This document shows, piece after piece, positions 1 through 6,623 of a DNA stretch of 6,623 nucleotides; the stretch's first letter is position 1; each line of letters opens with the position of its first letter. Location: contig WFQY01000334.1 in the NCBI GenBank assembly GCA_015486815.1, positions 1-6,623 on the forward strand, written 5' to 3'. The notes below the pieces were generated by a model. That model ran no database searches. It was not told where the DNA came from and worked only from the letters and a program-made list of their open reading frames with translations. The translations under genes and the position numbers were made by a program. Source of the stretch: Phycisphaerae bacterium. Its GTDB lineage: Bacteria; Planctomycetota; Phycisphaerae; JAAYCJ01.

Positions 1-669
1 GTAGTGGCGATTATTGCGGTACTCGTTTCGATATTGCTTCCTTCGTTAAGCAGAGCGAGGGAGTCAGCGAGGCGGGTAGTATGCGCAAGCAACTTGCATC
101 AAATATCCGCAGCATTATATGCGTATTCAAACGAACACAATGGTAGAATCTGGCTTGGTGAACACGAGCTACCGCTCGGTTCCGAACAGCCTAATCTAAT
201 CGATATAAGAATTCTAACAGAGGTCATCAAAACTTATAATTTGATTCCGCAATTATGGTGGTGTCCTTCCGATAGGGGAAGTTATTACAATATCTATTAT
301 CCTATTTTTATGGCAAGCTATCTTGATTGGGCGGATGACAAAGCATTTAATCACTCTCAAGGCGATAAATATTCGACAATGAGGTTTGGCAGGCCAGGAT
401 GTAGTTATAGCTATTGGAATGTTCCCAATCTGCCCGATAATGTAAGAGTAAACAAATTAGATGTGGATGAAGATAATATCGGTAAAGTGGTGATGCAGGA
501 CAATGTTCGTCAACGGCCTTGGGGCACTTTCGATTTGGTTCCTCATCGTGCTTCTAACGGTGATCCCGCCGGTGGTAATTTGCTTTTCGTAGATGGGCAC
601 GTGGAATGGCGGGATTTTAGCGCAATGGAAATACGTCATAGCAATACGGTAGGGTTCTGGTGGTATTGA
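1..669 (+). CDS. Pseudopilin-like (prepilin-type N-terminal domain) protein, 5' partial
   Basis: Reading frame 1 is open from the first base to the TGA at 667-669, giving 222 visible residues. The window starts inside the hydrophobic N-terminal helix (AIIAVLVSILLPSLSRARESAR). In type IV pilin-like proteins this helix follows a GFTLIELLVV-type prepilin peptidase site, so the true start should lie roughly 15-30 codons upstream and the GTG at 4 is not the start. Further family marks are VVCASNLHQI after the helix, a WWCPSD segment in the middle, and near the C-terminus a His (residue 182 from base 1) followed by GGNLLFVDGHVEW. That ending is typical of the DUF1559-like/H-X-DG pseudopilin families that are greatly expanded in Planctomycetes and relatives. 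The expected location is the envelope, anchored by the N-terminal helix. The role is unknown; members are often encoded beside secreted glycoside hydrolases, as here, 3 bases before the next gene. The family call is secure; assembly into a filament is not shown. Confidence 0.88.
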   Translation, partial: VVAIIAVLVSILLPSLSRARESARRVVCASNLHQISAALYAYSNEHNGRIWLGEHELPLGSEQPNLIDIRILTEVIKTYNLIPQLWWCPSDRGSYYNIYYPIFMASYLDWADDKAFNHSQGDKYSTMRFGRPGCSYSYWNVPNLPDNVRVNKLDVDEDNIGKVVMQDNVRQRPWGTFDLVPHRASNGDPAGGNLLFVDGHVEWRDFSAMEIRHSNTVGFWWY

Positions 670-672
670 TAT

Positions 673-3600
673 ATGACAAAGTTGTTCCTCGTATTTTGTC
701 TTATACTTAATCTTGCAATTTCAGCTGGATGCGAAAAGAATAATGATATGATTGTCGTCGATTCGATTGTGCGTCAGAGTAATATTATTCCCGCTGAAAG
801 CGATGGCTATATCAGATTGCTTCCCGAAACCATTCCCACAGCTTCGATAGATGTTCCGAAAAATCTGAAATCATCACTCGAATTATTTCTGCTCGAAGAT
901 GGCACATCGGAAATACCGCTGTTTGATAAGATTGCGGATTCCGAATTAGCAAATAAGTTAGCTAACCCGACCGATTACTACAGGTTGAAAGGCATATCGC
1001 CAGCGGAGAGTTTCTATCCCGGTTGGATATGGTTGAAATTGCACAATAAGACAAATAAAGCTGTTGATATCGGTAAGCTGACATATAAGGGAATTATCTC
1101 CGATTACAAAGTCAGTGCAATGAAGGCGTTGGTGAAAAACCGATTTGCCAATGCACAATTTTGCGGTAATCTCAAGGGGATATTAACTCGATGGTCAAAA
1201 GCGGGGGTTGACGTCAAGCAATTGATGCGAGACAAGTTAATATGCGATGGTATTCCATTTAAAATCTCAACGGGCGAAGGTTCCGGACAATCTTATTTTT
1301 CTTTCCAGAGCCCGGGTATTTTCTATAAGCTGCATTTTTTGCATAGCGTTGCCAATGCAAATGCGGGAACGCGGTTAGGCTATTATAAAATAGTATATGC
1401 TGATGGCAGCGCGGAACGCATAAATCTGATAGCGGGTTTGAACATTCACGAGCTTACAGGAAGGTATGGCCAGGGTGGTAGCCCTGCGGGTAGCAGTGAT
1501 TGCCCTTATGCTAAAATAGCTTGGCGGAAGGATAAGACCAATTCAGCTGGCAATGTCTCCGTTTATCATACCGAATGGATAAATCGCTATCCCGAAATTC
1601 CGATTAAAAAAATAGAAATTTACGCTGACAGTACAGGCAGAACTTCATTAGCTCTATTGGCGGTAACGGGCGAAACCTTTACCGATGCGAATGCTATTGA
1701 TGTGAAAATAGTACCAAAGCGGTATATAGTTAAGCACGGACAGGATTTTGACTTTACTGTTTTAGTGTCGAATAATATCGATAAAACAATAGATAAAACC
1801 TGTTTAATAACCCTACGAAGGGGCACAGTCGGTGATACGGTAACAGAGAAAAAAATCAGTATAACGTTAGCTCCTATGCAAACGATAGCTGTTAAAATGC
1901 ACATCCGAACGAATAAGCTGACCGATGGCGTATATTCCATTAAAATCGAAAATGATAAAATTGATTTTGTGATTTTTGATGAATTAAAAAGCAGAGGAAA
2001 GCCATATTATGTAATGTGTATAGGAGCGGATAAAGCAACAGAGTGGAATCTCAAAAAAATAAAGAGATACGGATTTGATATTATTTACGTTCAGCCGAAA
2101 TGGAAAGACATCGAACAACAAAAAGGCATATATAAATTCGACGAATTACAGCGTGTGCTTGATGAGGCGGATAATATCGGTTTGAAGGTTTTAATAGGAG
2201 TTCAATCGTGGGCGACAGCTGATTATGGTGGTAATTACGGAGTTCCCAAATGGATTAATGGACGAATGAAATCGCGAACAGGAAAAGTCGTTACCGATGC
2301 GACTATATGGGATGAACAGTATGTAACGGGGTTGTGTGAGTTGTGGGAGAATATCGCAAATAAGTTTAAAGATCATCCCGCATTAGCTGGATATGTGCCT
2401 ACGGGGCCTGGTAATGATCATATGCTGAATTTCGGCGGTGGGATTTATCGGGACAGAGAATTTTTCGATTATTCCGATTATGCTCAGCGTGCGTGGAAAA
2501 AATATATCAAACGGGATATTCCTCTGCCTTATTCACGCAGCAAAACGACAGCGGAAATTTGGCGGCGATTTATGGAATTTAGGCGTGATAAAGTATTGGA
2601 TACGTGGGATAGATTTTGCGCATCTATACGCAAAGCGGATAAGCGAAAGGATATATATCTCAAACAATCGGGCGGTTGGATTGTCTGGGGCGAGCTACAG
2701 GGAAGTTACTTTGATGGAATGCTAAATCTATGCAAGAAGTGGAAAGGGGTACTGCTGAAGACAGGTTCCGAATGGACAGATCAGTTTCTCGTTATGAATG
2801 GTGCGCTGGCAAGACCGATGGGGATAAGGTCAGCTGCTGAGATGGCTATATTGCCACCGCCTAAGGAAGCATTTTATCTTGGCGCTTTCAATATGATGGC
2901 TTATAGCTGCGAAGGGGCAGTCTATGTAATATGGGATGTAGGTCAACCTATCTGTAATTGGACAATAATGAAACCAGCGTGGCAGAATATTCTCAACGCT
3001 GACCATATCGAAGATAATGTGTGTCTAATCTATTCAACGTATAGCTCGACAGCTCTCGGATTGATTACCGATAAGCAGGTAGATGATATTCGTTCGAATA
3101 CGATGAGCTGGGGTTATATGTGTGCAACTAATGGCATACTGAATGCTGCTTGCACGGATAGACAGCTTGAGAGAGATTTGAGCGGATACGATATTATCGT
3201 CGATGCCAACTCTCCTACGCATCCGCCGACATATTGGGAAAAGCTAAAACGTTATGCGGAATCGGGCGGAACGTTGATTTTACCGTTCAAAACGGGACAG
3301 GCGGAAAAATATGAATTTTTGAAAAAGTGGCTGACAGTTATGCCGATAAAAGGCAAATTCGAAAGTGTAAAGTCGTGTAATTCGAAGATTACTCTGCCTG
3401 CGTTAGGCAATAATATTCGTGGCTTGCGATTCGAATCATCGAAGAGAAAATTTAAAACGTTAGCGATGTGGAATGATAATAGCCCCGCTATTGTTGAAAT
3501 TCGGACGGGTAAGGGTAGAGTGATTTGGATTGGTGTGCCGTTGGTACATCACTTTTTCAAATCCGATTATCGTGATTCGATAGAAAGCATATTGCGATAT

Positions 3601-3936
3601 GCGGGTCTGAAACGCCATTGCAGAATAGACTCGCCGAAAATTCAGCCATACTTGTTTATCGATGAGCAACACAAGCAAATCTTCATATTAGCGTATAATA
3701 ATTCCGCAGAGCCTGTCAATGCGATAACGAGAATAAGCAATTGTCTGCCATTTTCGAGTCTTAATCAGCCTAAACGGAAACTGATATGCGAAAATATGAT
3801 TACAGGCGAACATAAGACAATTACGCTAACAGGCAAAACGATAAGAGTATCTCTGACTTATCAGCCGTTGATGCCAACGATAGTAAAAATAACTCCGATG
3901 CTAAAATCCAGCTCGGTTCTTCCTGAAAGGCAATAA
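673..3936 (+). CDS. Large lipoprotein glycoside hydrolase-like protein (GH42/clan-A-like TIM barrel with beta-galactosidase trimerisation-type domain)
   Basis: The product has 1087 residues. Residues 1-20 form a lipoprotein signal with a hydrophobic core and lipobox ISAGC (Cys20), which fits the PROSITE lipobox pattern although Ser at -3 is not the commonest choice. Glu follows the Cys, so outer-membrane anchoring is plausible. Domains by eye: about 110-333, a galactose-binding-like beta module (GIPFKI at 193 to LLAVTG at 333) with a helical insert near 138-190; about 343-435, an Ig-like module; about 440-800, a TIM barrel with the clan-A pattern WKDIEQQKGIYKFDEL (from Trp477) and GVPKW (523-527); about 830-980, a glutamine-amidotransferase-like domain (YDIIVD at 839, ESGGTLILP at 863-871, GKGRVIWIG at 946-954) as in GH42 beta-galactosidases; about 1000-1087, a beta-sandwich tail. 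It probably acts on surface glycans, substrate unknown. At the expected acid/base position (strand 4) it has GPGNDH (578-583) rather than Asn-Glu; Glu700 (TGSEW) and Glu747 are nucleophile candidates. GGTGG at 659-663 may be a weak ribosome binding site. Tandem TAA stops end the gene. Confidence 0.8.
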   Translation: MTKLFLVFCLILNLAISAGCEKNNDMIVVDSIVRQSNIIPAESDGYIRLLPETIPTASIDVPKNLKSSLELFLLEDGTSEIPLFDKIADSELANKLANPTDYYRLKGISPAESFYPGWIWLKLHNKTNKAVDIGKLTYKGIISDYKVSAMKALVKNRFANAQFCGNLKGILTRWSKAGVDVKQLMRDKLICDGIPFKISTGEGSGQSYFSFQSPGIFYKLHFLHSVANANAGTRLGYYKIVYADGSAERINLIAGLNIHELTGRYGQGGSPAGSSDCPYAKIAWRKDKTNSAGNVSVYHTEWINRYPEIPIKKIEIYADSTGRTSLALLAVTGETFTDANAIDVKIVPKRYIVKHGQDFDFTVLVSNNIDKTIDKTCLITLRRGTVGDTVTEKKISITLAPMQTIAVKMHIRTNKLTDGVYSIKIENDKIDFVIFDELKSRGKPYYVMCIGADKATEWNLKKIKRYGFDIIYVQPKWKDIEQQKGIYKFDELQRVLDEADNIGLKVLIGVQSWATADYGGNYGVPKWINGRMKSRTGKVVTDATIWDEQYVTGLCELWENIANKFKDHPALAGYVPTGPGNDHMLNFGGGIYRDREFFDYSDYAQRAWKKYIKRDIPLPYSRSKTTAEIWRRFMEFRRDKVLDTWDRFCASIRKADKRKDIYLKQSGGWIVWGELQGSYFDGMLNLCKKWKGVLLKTGSEWTDQFLVMNGALARPMGIRSAAEMAILPPPKEAFYLGAFNMMAYSCEGAVYVIWDVGQPICNWTIMKPAWQNILNADHIEDNVCLIYSTYSSTALGLITDKQVDDIRSNTMSWGYMCATNGILNAACTDRQLERDLSGYDIIVDANSPTHPPTYWEKLKRYAESGGTLILPFKTGQAEKYEFLKKWLTVMPIKGKFESVKSCNSKITLPALGNNIRGLRFESSKRKFKTLAMWNDNSPAIVEIRTGKGRVIWIGVPLVHHFFKSDYRDSIESILRYAGLKRHCRIDSPKIQPYLFIDEQHKQIFILAYNNSAEPVNAITRISNCLPFSSLNQPKRKLICENMITGEHKTITLTGKTIRVSLTYQPLMPTIVKITPMLKSSSVLPERQ

Positions 3937-3978
3937 TAAGTTTCTGTGAAGCTAAATCCCCGAGAGAATAATTTTGGT

Positions 3979-3983
3979 GGAGG
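3979..3983 (+). promoter_or_regulatory. Shine-Dalgarno site that sets the start of the UroD-like gene
   Basis: GGAGG lies 7 bases before the ATG at 3991. The longer reading frame could begin at a GTG at 3946, but that codon has no comparable site, and the 15 extra residues (KLNPRENNFGGGHI) have no family resemblance and encode the Shine-Dalgarno itself. ATG 3991 is therefore the chosen start. Confidence 0.85.
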
Positions 3984-3990
3984 ACACATA

Positions 3991-5130
3991 ATGCCCTTTG
4001 ACTCAAATTCCATTCATCATAATCGCATATCAGCTGTTTTTAATGGCTTATGGCCAGATCGAGTTCCGATTTGTGAACAAGCTTTTGCATCCAGTGTAGC
4101 CAGTAAAATTCTGGGTCGTCAGGTTTACACGGGTTCTACCGATGTGATGTACGCAGAGGCTTGTGCGTGGCTCGAAGGAGAATCGGCTCATCGGGAATTT
4201 GAAGAAAAGTTACTCGCTGATATTGTTGACCTTTGTCGGTACTTTGATTTTGACATACTTTTTTGTCCGTGGCGAAAGTATGAACGACCTACCCGTAAAA
4301 TTGACGAATATACGATTCTGTATGGCGATCCCGATGGATCGAATTGGGAGATATGGAAGTTTGACCCCGAATCGCGCACCTTTGGATTAAGCCAAAGTGG
4401 TCGTCCGGAACCTACCTTCGAAACCGTTACCAAAGAGATTAAAACTTTTCTTAATACCCCTCGTAGCCCATACTTGTTGGATACTGTACGTAAGCGAGCA
4501 GTGGCTGAATACGGAAATGAATTTGTTGTTGCAGGAAGTGCTGGAATGGGAATTCCAATGCAGTCGGGCTGGCTCGAAGCTACTATTCTTGACCCCGTTC
4601 TTATCGCTGACTATGTGGATCGTCTTGCAGAAGATGTAATAGATGCTATTCGTGTTCAGTACGAAGCGGGAATCGTATTGATAAATGGTGGTGGAGATTT
4701 TGCCTTTAACGACGGTCCTGTATATTCTCCCAAATTCTTTCACGATGTGATGTGTCCTCGATGGGAAAAAATCTTTGATTATTGCCGAGAGTTAGGTGTC
4801 TATTATATTATGCGTTCCGATGGAAATCTTTGGCCGGTGGCTGACGACTTGTTCGGATGGGCAAAACCTCATGCGTATTATGAAGTTGATTACGATGCTG
4901 GAATGCGATTCGAAGACCTCAGAAATAAATTTCCCGAGTTGGTCTTGTTTGGAAATGTCAGCTGTGATCTTCTTAGACGAGGCAAGCCGAATGAAATTCG
5001 TCAGCGAGTAATCGAATGTATTAACGCAGCAGAACCTTGCATTGTTATTGCCAGTTCAAATTCAATATTACACGGAACACCGATTGAGAATGTATTTGCC
5101 CTTTATGAGACAGCTAAAAATTATCGATGA
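3991..5130 (+). CDS. Uroporphyrinogen decarboxylase (UroD) superfamily, methyltransferase-like protein
   Basis: The product has 379 residues from ATG 3991, with no signal peptide, so it is probably cytosolic. Family marks: an N-terminal DRVPI segment (23-27); GGGDFAFNDGPVYSP (233-247), the counterpart of the GDD/GPL..SP segment of UroD-like proteins; RSDGNLWPVADDL (275-287), matching the H-S-D/C-G-N strand; LVLFGNVSCDLL; and SSNSILHGTPIENVFALYE near the C-terminus. This is the UroD/MtaA/CmuA fold used by HemE and by cobamide-dependent methyltransferases. It is unlikely to be hemE: the N-terminal arginine-rich HemE signature (P-x-W-x-M-R-Q-A-G-R) is absent. It also lacks the H-x-C...C zinc ligands of MtaA/MtbA-type enzymes: Arg275 and Asp277 occupy the first two positions and Ser355/Ser356 replace the last Cys. 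Substrate and reaction are unknown. Such paralogues are numerous in PVC bacteria and are often found near carbohydrate genes. It follows the glycosidase gene by 54 bases on the same strand, so co-transcription is likely. Confidence 0.87.
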   Translation: MPFDSNSIHHNRISAVFNGLWPDRVPICEQAFASSVASKILGRQVYTGSTDVMYAEACAWLEGESAHREFEEKLLADIVDLCRYFDFDILFCPWRKYERPTRKIDEYTILYGDPDGSNWEIWKFDPESRTFGLSQSGRPEPTFETVTKEIKTFLNTPRSPYLLDTVRKRAVAEYGNEFVVAGSAGMGIPMQSGWLEATILDPVLIADYVDRLAEDVIDAIRVQYEAGIVLINGGGDFAFNDGPVYSPKFFHDVMCPRWEKIFDYCRELGVYYIMRSDGNLWPVADDLFGWAKPHAYYEVDYDAGMRFEDLRNKFPELVLFGNVSCDLLRRGKPNEIRQRVIECINAAEPCIVIASSNSILHGTPIENVFALYETAKNYR

Positions 5131-5134
5131 TTAG

Positions 5135-5179
5135 GATAGATAGGTTTAAACAAATATATATTATACCTTTTATCTTATC
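5135..5179 (+). terminator. Imperfect A+T-rich inverted repeat after the UroD-like gene (possible weak terminator)
   Basis: GATAGATAGGT (5135-5145) faces ACCTTTTATCTTATC (5165-5179). The segments GATA, GATA and GGT pair with TATC, TATC and ACC, with a 3-base and a 1-base bulge on the 3' side and a 19-base A+T-rich loop. It starts 4 bases after the stop codon, where a terminator would be expected. However, it lacks a G+C-rich stem and a trailing T run, so it is not a canonical intrinsic terminator and may be chance in A+T-rich DNA. Confidence 0.2.
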
Positions 5180-5227
5180 TTGCAGAGTCTGTTCATCGGT
5201 GTTAGTTTTCTGGTATTTATTTGTAAT

Positions 5228-5240
5228 TTTGAATTTCAAA
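5228..5240. promoter_or_regulatory. Short palindrome TTTGAA-T-TTCAAA upstream of argH, possible operator
   Basis: Two 6-base arms are exact inverse complements around a single central T. The site ends 30 bases before the putative -10 box of argH, a position where an activator or repressor could bind. The GAAT-TTC core is loosely reminiscent of half-sites in ArgR boxes (TGAAT..ATTCA), but it does not match that consensus in spacing. The region is A+T-rich, so a palindrome of this length could be chance. Confidence 0.2.
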
Positions 5241-5270
5241 CAAATGGTTTTTTGGAAGGGGGTTTTGGAT

Positions 5271-5276
5271 TATAAT
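5271..5276 (+). promoter_or_regulatory. Putative -10 box of an argH promoter
   Basis: TATAAT matches the sigma-70 -10 consensus exactly and lies 41 bases before the argH ATG, in the gap that separates argH from the upstream unit. Transcription would start at about 5282-5285 and give a leader of roughly 27-30 bases. No convincing -35 box lies 16-18 bases upstream (only a T run at about 5248-5254) and there is no extended TG motif, so activator dependence or a false match are both possible. Confidence 0.4.
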
Positions 5277-5304
5277 TGCTCCGTCATAACCGTTTGATGG
5301 AGTA
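5277..5304 (+). promoter_or_regulatory. 10-bp RNA hairpin that sequesters the argH Shine-Dalgarno site
   Basis: TGCTCCGTCA (5277-5286) pairs along its whole length with TGATGGAGTA (5295-5304), with eight Watson-Crick pairs and two G-U wobbles (5278/5303 and 5283/5298), around an 8-base loop TAACCGTT. The 3' arm contains the whole GGAG ribosome binding site of argH. The 5' arm begins directly after the putative -10 box, so a transcript starting at about 5283 would lack most of it while a read-through transcript from upstream would carry it. The same inverted repeat could instead be a DNA operator downstream of the -10 box. The pairing is seen directly; the function is inference. Confidence 0.5.
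5299..5302 (+). promoter_or_regulatory. argH Shine-Dalgarno site
   Basis: GGAG, within TGATGGAGT, lies 9 bases before the ATG at 5312 and supports that start. It is completely inside the 3' arm of the hairpin at 5277-5304. Confidence 0.75.
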
Positions 5305-5311
5305 TTATATA

Positions 5312-6623
5312 ATGGCGAAGAAAATCAGCTCTCCTATATGGCATGGGCGGTTCAGCAGCAAGCCTGCTGATAGTACACGTGATTTTGTCGAATCGCTTTC
5401 CTTTGACAGAAGGTTATATAAGCACGATATAGCAGGTAGTATTATACACGCAAAGATGCTGACACAGGTCGGGCTTATCACAAAAAAAGAGCTTAGAGCG
5501 ATAATCAAAGGGCTTAAGGAAATAGCAAAAGAAATCGACGAGGGGCGGTTCAAATTCGATCCTGCCTACGAAGATATACATATGGCTATCGAAACGAAAC
5601 TCATCGAAAAAATCGGCGAACCCGGCAGAAAACTTCACACCGCACGCTCACGGAACGATCAGGTTGCTCTCGATATCAGGCTATATCTGCGTGATGTGAT
5701 AGATATCGAGCTTATACCTGCGATAAGCAAACTGCAACTTGCGTTTGTCAAACTGGCTGAAGAAAATAAAGATGTTATCTGTCCGGGCTATACCCATCTT
5801 CAACACGCTCAGCCTGTTTTGCTCGGTAGCTTGCTGCTGAGTTATGTCGAGCAACTTGAACGCGATTCTCAGCGTCTCAAAGATGTGCGCAAACGGATAA
5901 ACGTCTTGCCTCTCGGGTCGTGTGCATTGGCGGGCACTACTCTGAATATCGAGCGCAGCTTCGTAGCAAACGAGCTTGGCTTTGATGCGATAAGCAGAAA
6001 TAGTATCGACGCAGTATCCGATAGGGATTTTGCTATCGAGTTTGTGTTTGCGCTCTCGATGATAGCTTCACATTTGTCGCGATGGTCGGAAGACTGGATT
6101 CTTTGGTCAACCAGCGAGTTCGATTTCATCGAGATAGACGAGCGGTATTGTACCGGTTCGAGCATAATGCCTCAGAAGCGCAATCCCGATATACTTGAGC
6201 TGATACGTGGAAAATCTGGCAGAGTCTATGGCGATTTGATGAATCTGCTAACGTTAATAAAGGGGCTGCCGACAGGATACAATCGCGACCTTCAAGAAGA
6301 CAAGCCAGCGATTTTTGACGCAATTGATACGATCCTGCCAGCGTTGAAAATATCAGCGGAGATAGTCGCAACCGCAAAGTTCAAATCGGACAAAATGCGT
6401 GCGCAGACAGCTGAAGGGTTCTTGGAAGCTACCGGATTGGCGGAATATCTGGTCAGCAAAGGACTGCCTTTCCGCAGGGCACATAATATTGTCGGAAAGA
6501 TAGTTGCCTATTGCGAAAAGAATAACAAAAAATTATTTGAATTAACACTGGACGAACTCAAGCGATTTGAAGAGAATATTCAGCTTGACGTATATGATAT
6601 GCTAAAAGCTGACAACTTGGTTA
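5312..6623 (+). CDS. argH: Argininosuccinate lyase, 3' partial
   Basis: The frame is open from ATG 5312 to the end of the window, giving 437 complete codons. ArgH is usually about 455-470 residues, so only the last 20-30 are missing. The enzyme splits argininosuccinate into arginine and fumarate, the last step of arginine synthesis, as a cytosolic homotetramer of the fumarase/aspartase superfamily. Visible family marks: WHGRFS at the N-terminus (10-15); FDRRLYKHDIAGSIIHAKML (31-50); EDIHMAIE (87-94); TARSRNDQVALD (110-121); GYTHLQHAQP (159-168) with the conserved His162; and the superfamily signature GSSIMPQKRNP (282-292), whose loop carries the catalytic serine (Ser283 or Ser284), with Lys289 after it. 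GYNRDLQEDK (322-331) is also typical, and the ArgH C-terminal domain begins at about 360. All expected active-site motifs are intact, so the gene appears functional. It is separated by 181 bases from the upstream cluster and probably has its own promoter and leader hairpin. No neighbouring arg gene is in the window. Confidence 0.97.
   Translation, partial: MAKKISSPIWHGRFSSKPADSTRDFVESLSFDRRLYKHDIAGSIIHAKMLTQVGLITKKELRAIIKGLKEIAKEIDEGRFKFDPAYEDIHMAIETKLIEKIGEPGRKLHTARSRNDQVALDIRLYLRDVIDIELIPAISKLQLAFVKLAEENKDVICPGYTHLQHAQPVLLGSLLLSYVEQLERDSQRLKDVRKRINVLPLGSCALAGTTLNIERSFVANELGFDAISRNSIDAVSDRDFAIEFVFALSMIASHLSRWSEDWILWSTSEFDFIEIDERYCTGSSIMPQKRNPDILELIRGKSGRVYGDLMNLLTLIKGLPTGYNRDLQEDKPAIFDAIDTILPALKISAEIVATAKFKSDKMRAQTAEGFLEATGLAEYLVSKGLPFRRAHNIVGKIVAYCEKNNKKLFELTLDELKRFEENIQLDVYDMLKADNLV

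Noticed and set aside
1620..1940. Minus-strand open frame of 106 codons with hydrophobic content
   Set aside because: It is antisense to the Ig-like region of the glycosidase-like gene. The hydrophobicity comes from reading the complement of charged A-rich codons.
3946..3990. In-frame GTG extension of the UroD-like gene
   Set aside because: It has no ribosome binding site of its own, overlaps the strong GGAGG of the ATG at 3991, and the added residues do not resemble the family.
4163..4390. Plus-strand open frame of 75 codons with a hydrophobic stretch
   Set aside because: It lies entirely inside the UroD-like gene in another frame, has no ribosome binding site, and its sequence shows no family features.
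4387..4743. Minus-strand open frame of 118 codons
   Set aside because: It is antisense to conserved UroD-family motifs. The constraint on the plus-strand protein explains the open frame, and no start signals are visible.
3991..5130. Annotation as hemE (true uroporphyrinogen decarboxylase)
   Set aside because: The N-terminal arginine-rich HemE signature is missing and the C-terminal motifs match the UroD-like methyltransferase branch.
5148..5245. Direct repeat AAACAAAT at 5148-5155 and 5238-5245
   Set aside because: Eight-base repeats are expected by chance in a gap this A+T-rich, and nothing else links the two copies.
5305..6377. Several minus-strand open frames of 74-98 codons
   Set aside because: All are antisense to argH, whose motifs run without a break across the entire stretch on the plus strand.

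Overview
The window is about 40-45% G+C by eye. It reads as a fragment of a PVC-superphylum chromosome, most likely a planctomycete (Phycisphaerae-like) or Lentisphaerae-type bacterium. The assignment rests on gene style: a pseudopilin-like protein with the IAIIAVL..ILLP.LS.ARE core and a C-terminal LLFVDGHVEW motif, encoded directly next to a very large lipoprotein glycoside hydrolase and then a uroporphyrinogen-decarboxylase-like (UroD-like) protein. This combination is frequent in polysaccharide-degrading members of that group. The taxonomy is inference.

All four genes are on the + strand. (1) Positions 1-669 hold a pseudopilin-like protein whose 5' end lies outside the window. (2) Positions 673-3936 hold a 1087-residue predicted lipoprotein: a galactose-binding-like module, an Ig-like module, a GH42/clan-A-like TIM barrel, a beta-galactosidase trimerisation (glutamine-amidotransferase-like) domain and a C-terminal beta domain. 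(3) Positions 3991-5130 hold a UroD-superfamily, methyltransferase-like protein that lacks both the HemE signature and the zinc ligands of the cobamide methyltransferases. (4) Positions 5312-6623 hold argH (argininosuccinate lyase), cut by the end of the window with about 20-30 C-terminal residues missing.

Genes 1 and 2 are 3 bases apart and gene 3 follows 54 bases after gene 2, so 1-3 look like one transcription unit for surface glycan recognition and breakdown plus a cytosolic enzyme of unknown substrate. A 181-base A+T-rich gap separates this unit from argH. The gap holds an imperfect inverted repeat, a short palindrome, a consensus -10 box and a 10-bp hairpin that buries the argH Shine-Dalgarno sequence. 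This suggests argH has its own control and may be shielded from upstream read-through.

No RNA genes, mobile elements, CRISPR arrays or long repeats were seen. The most unusual points are the argH leader hairpin, the missing canonical catalytic or metal residues in the glycosidase-like and UroD-like proteins, and the linkage of those two genes.
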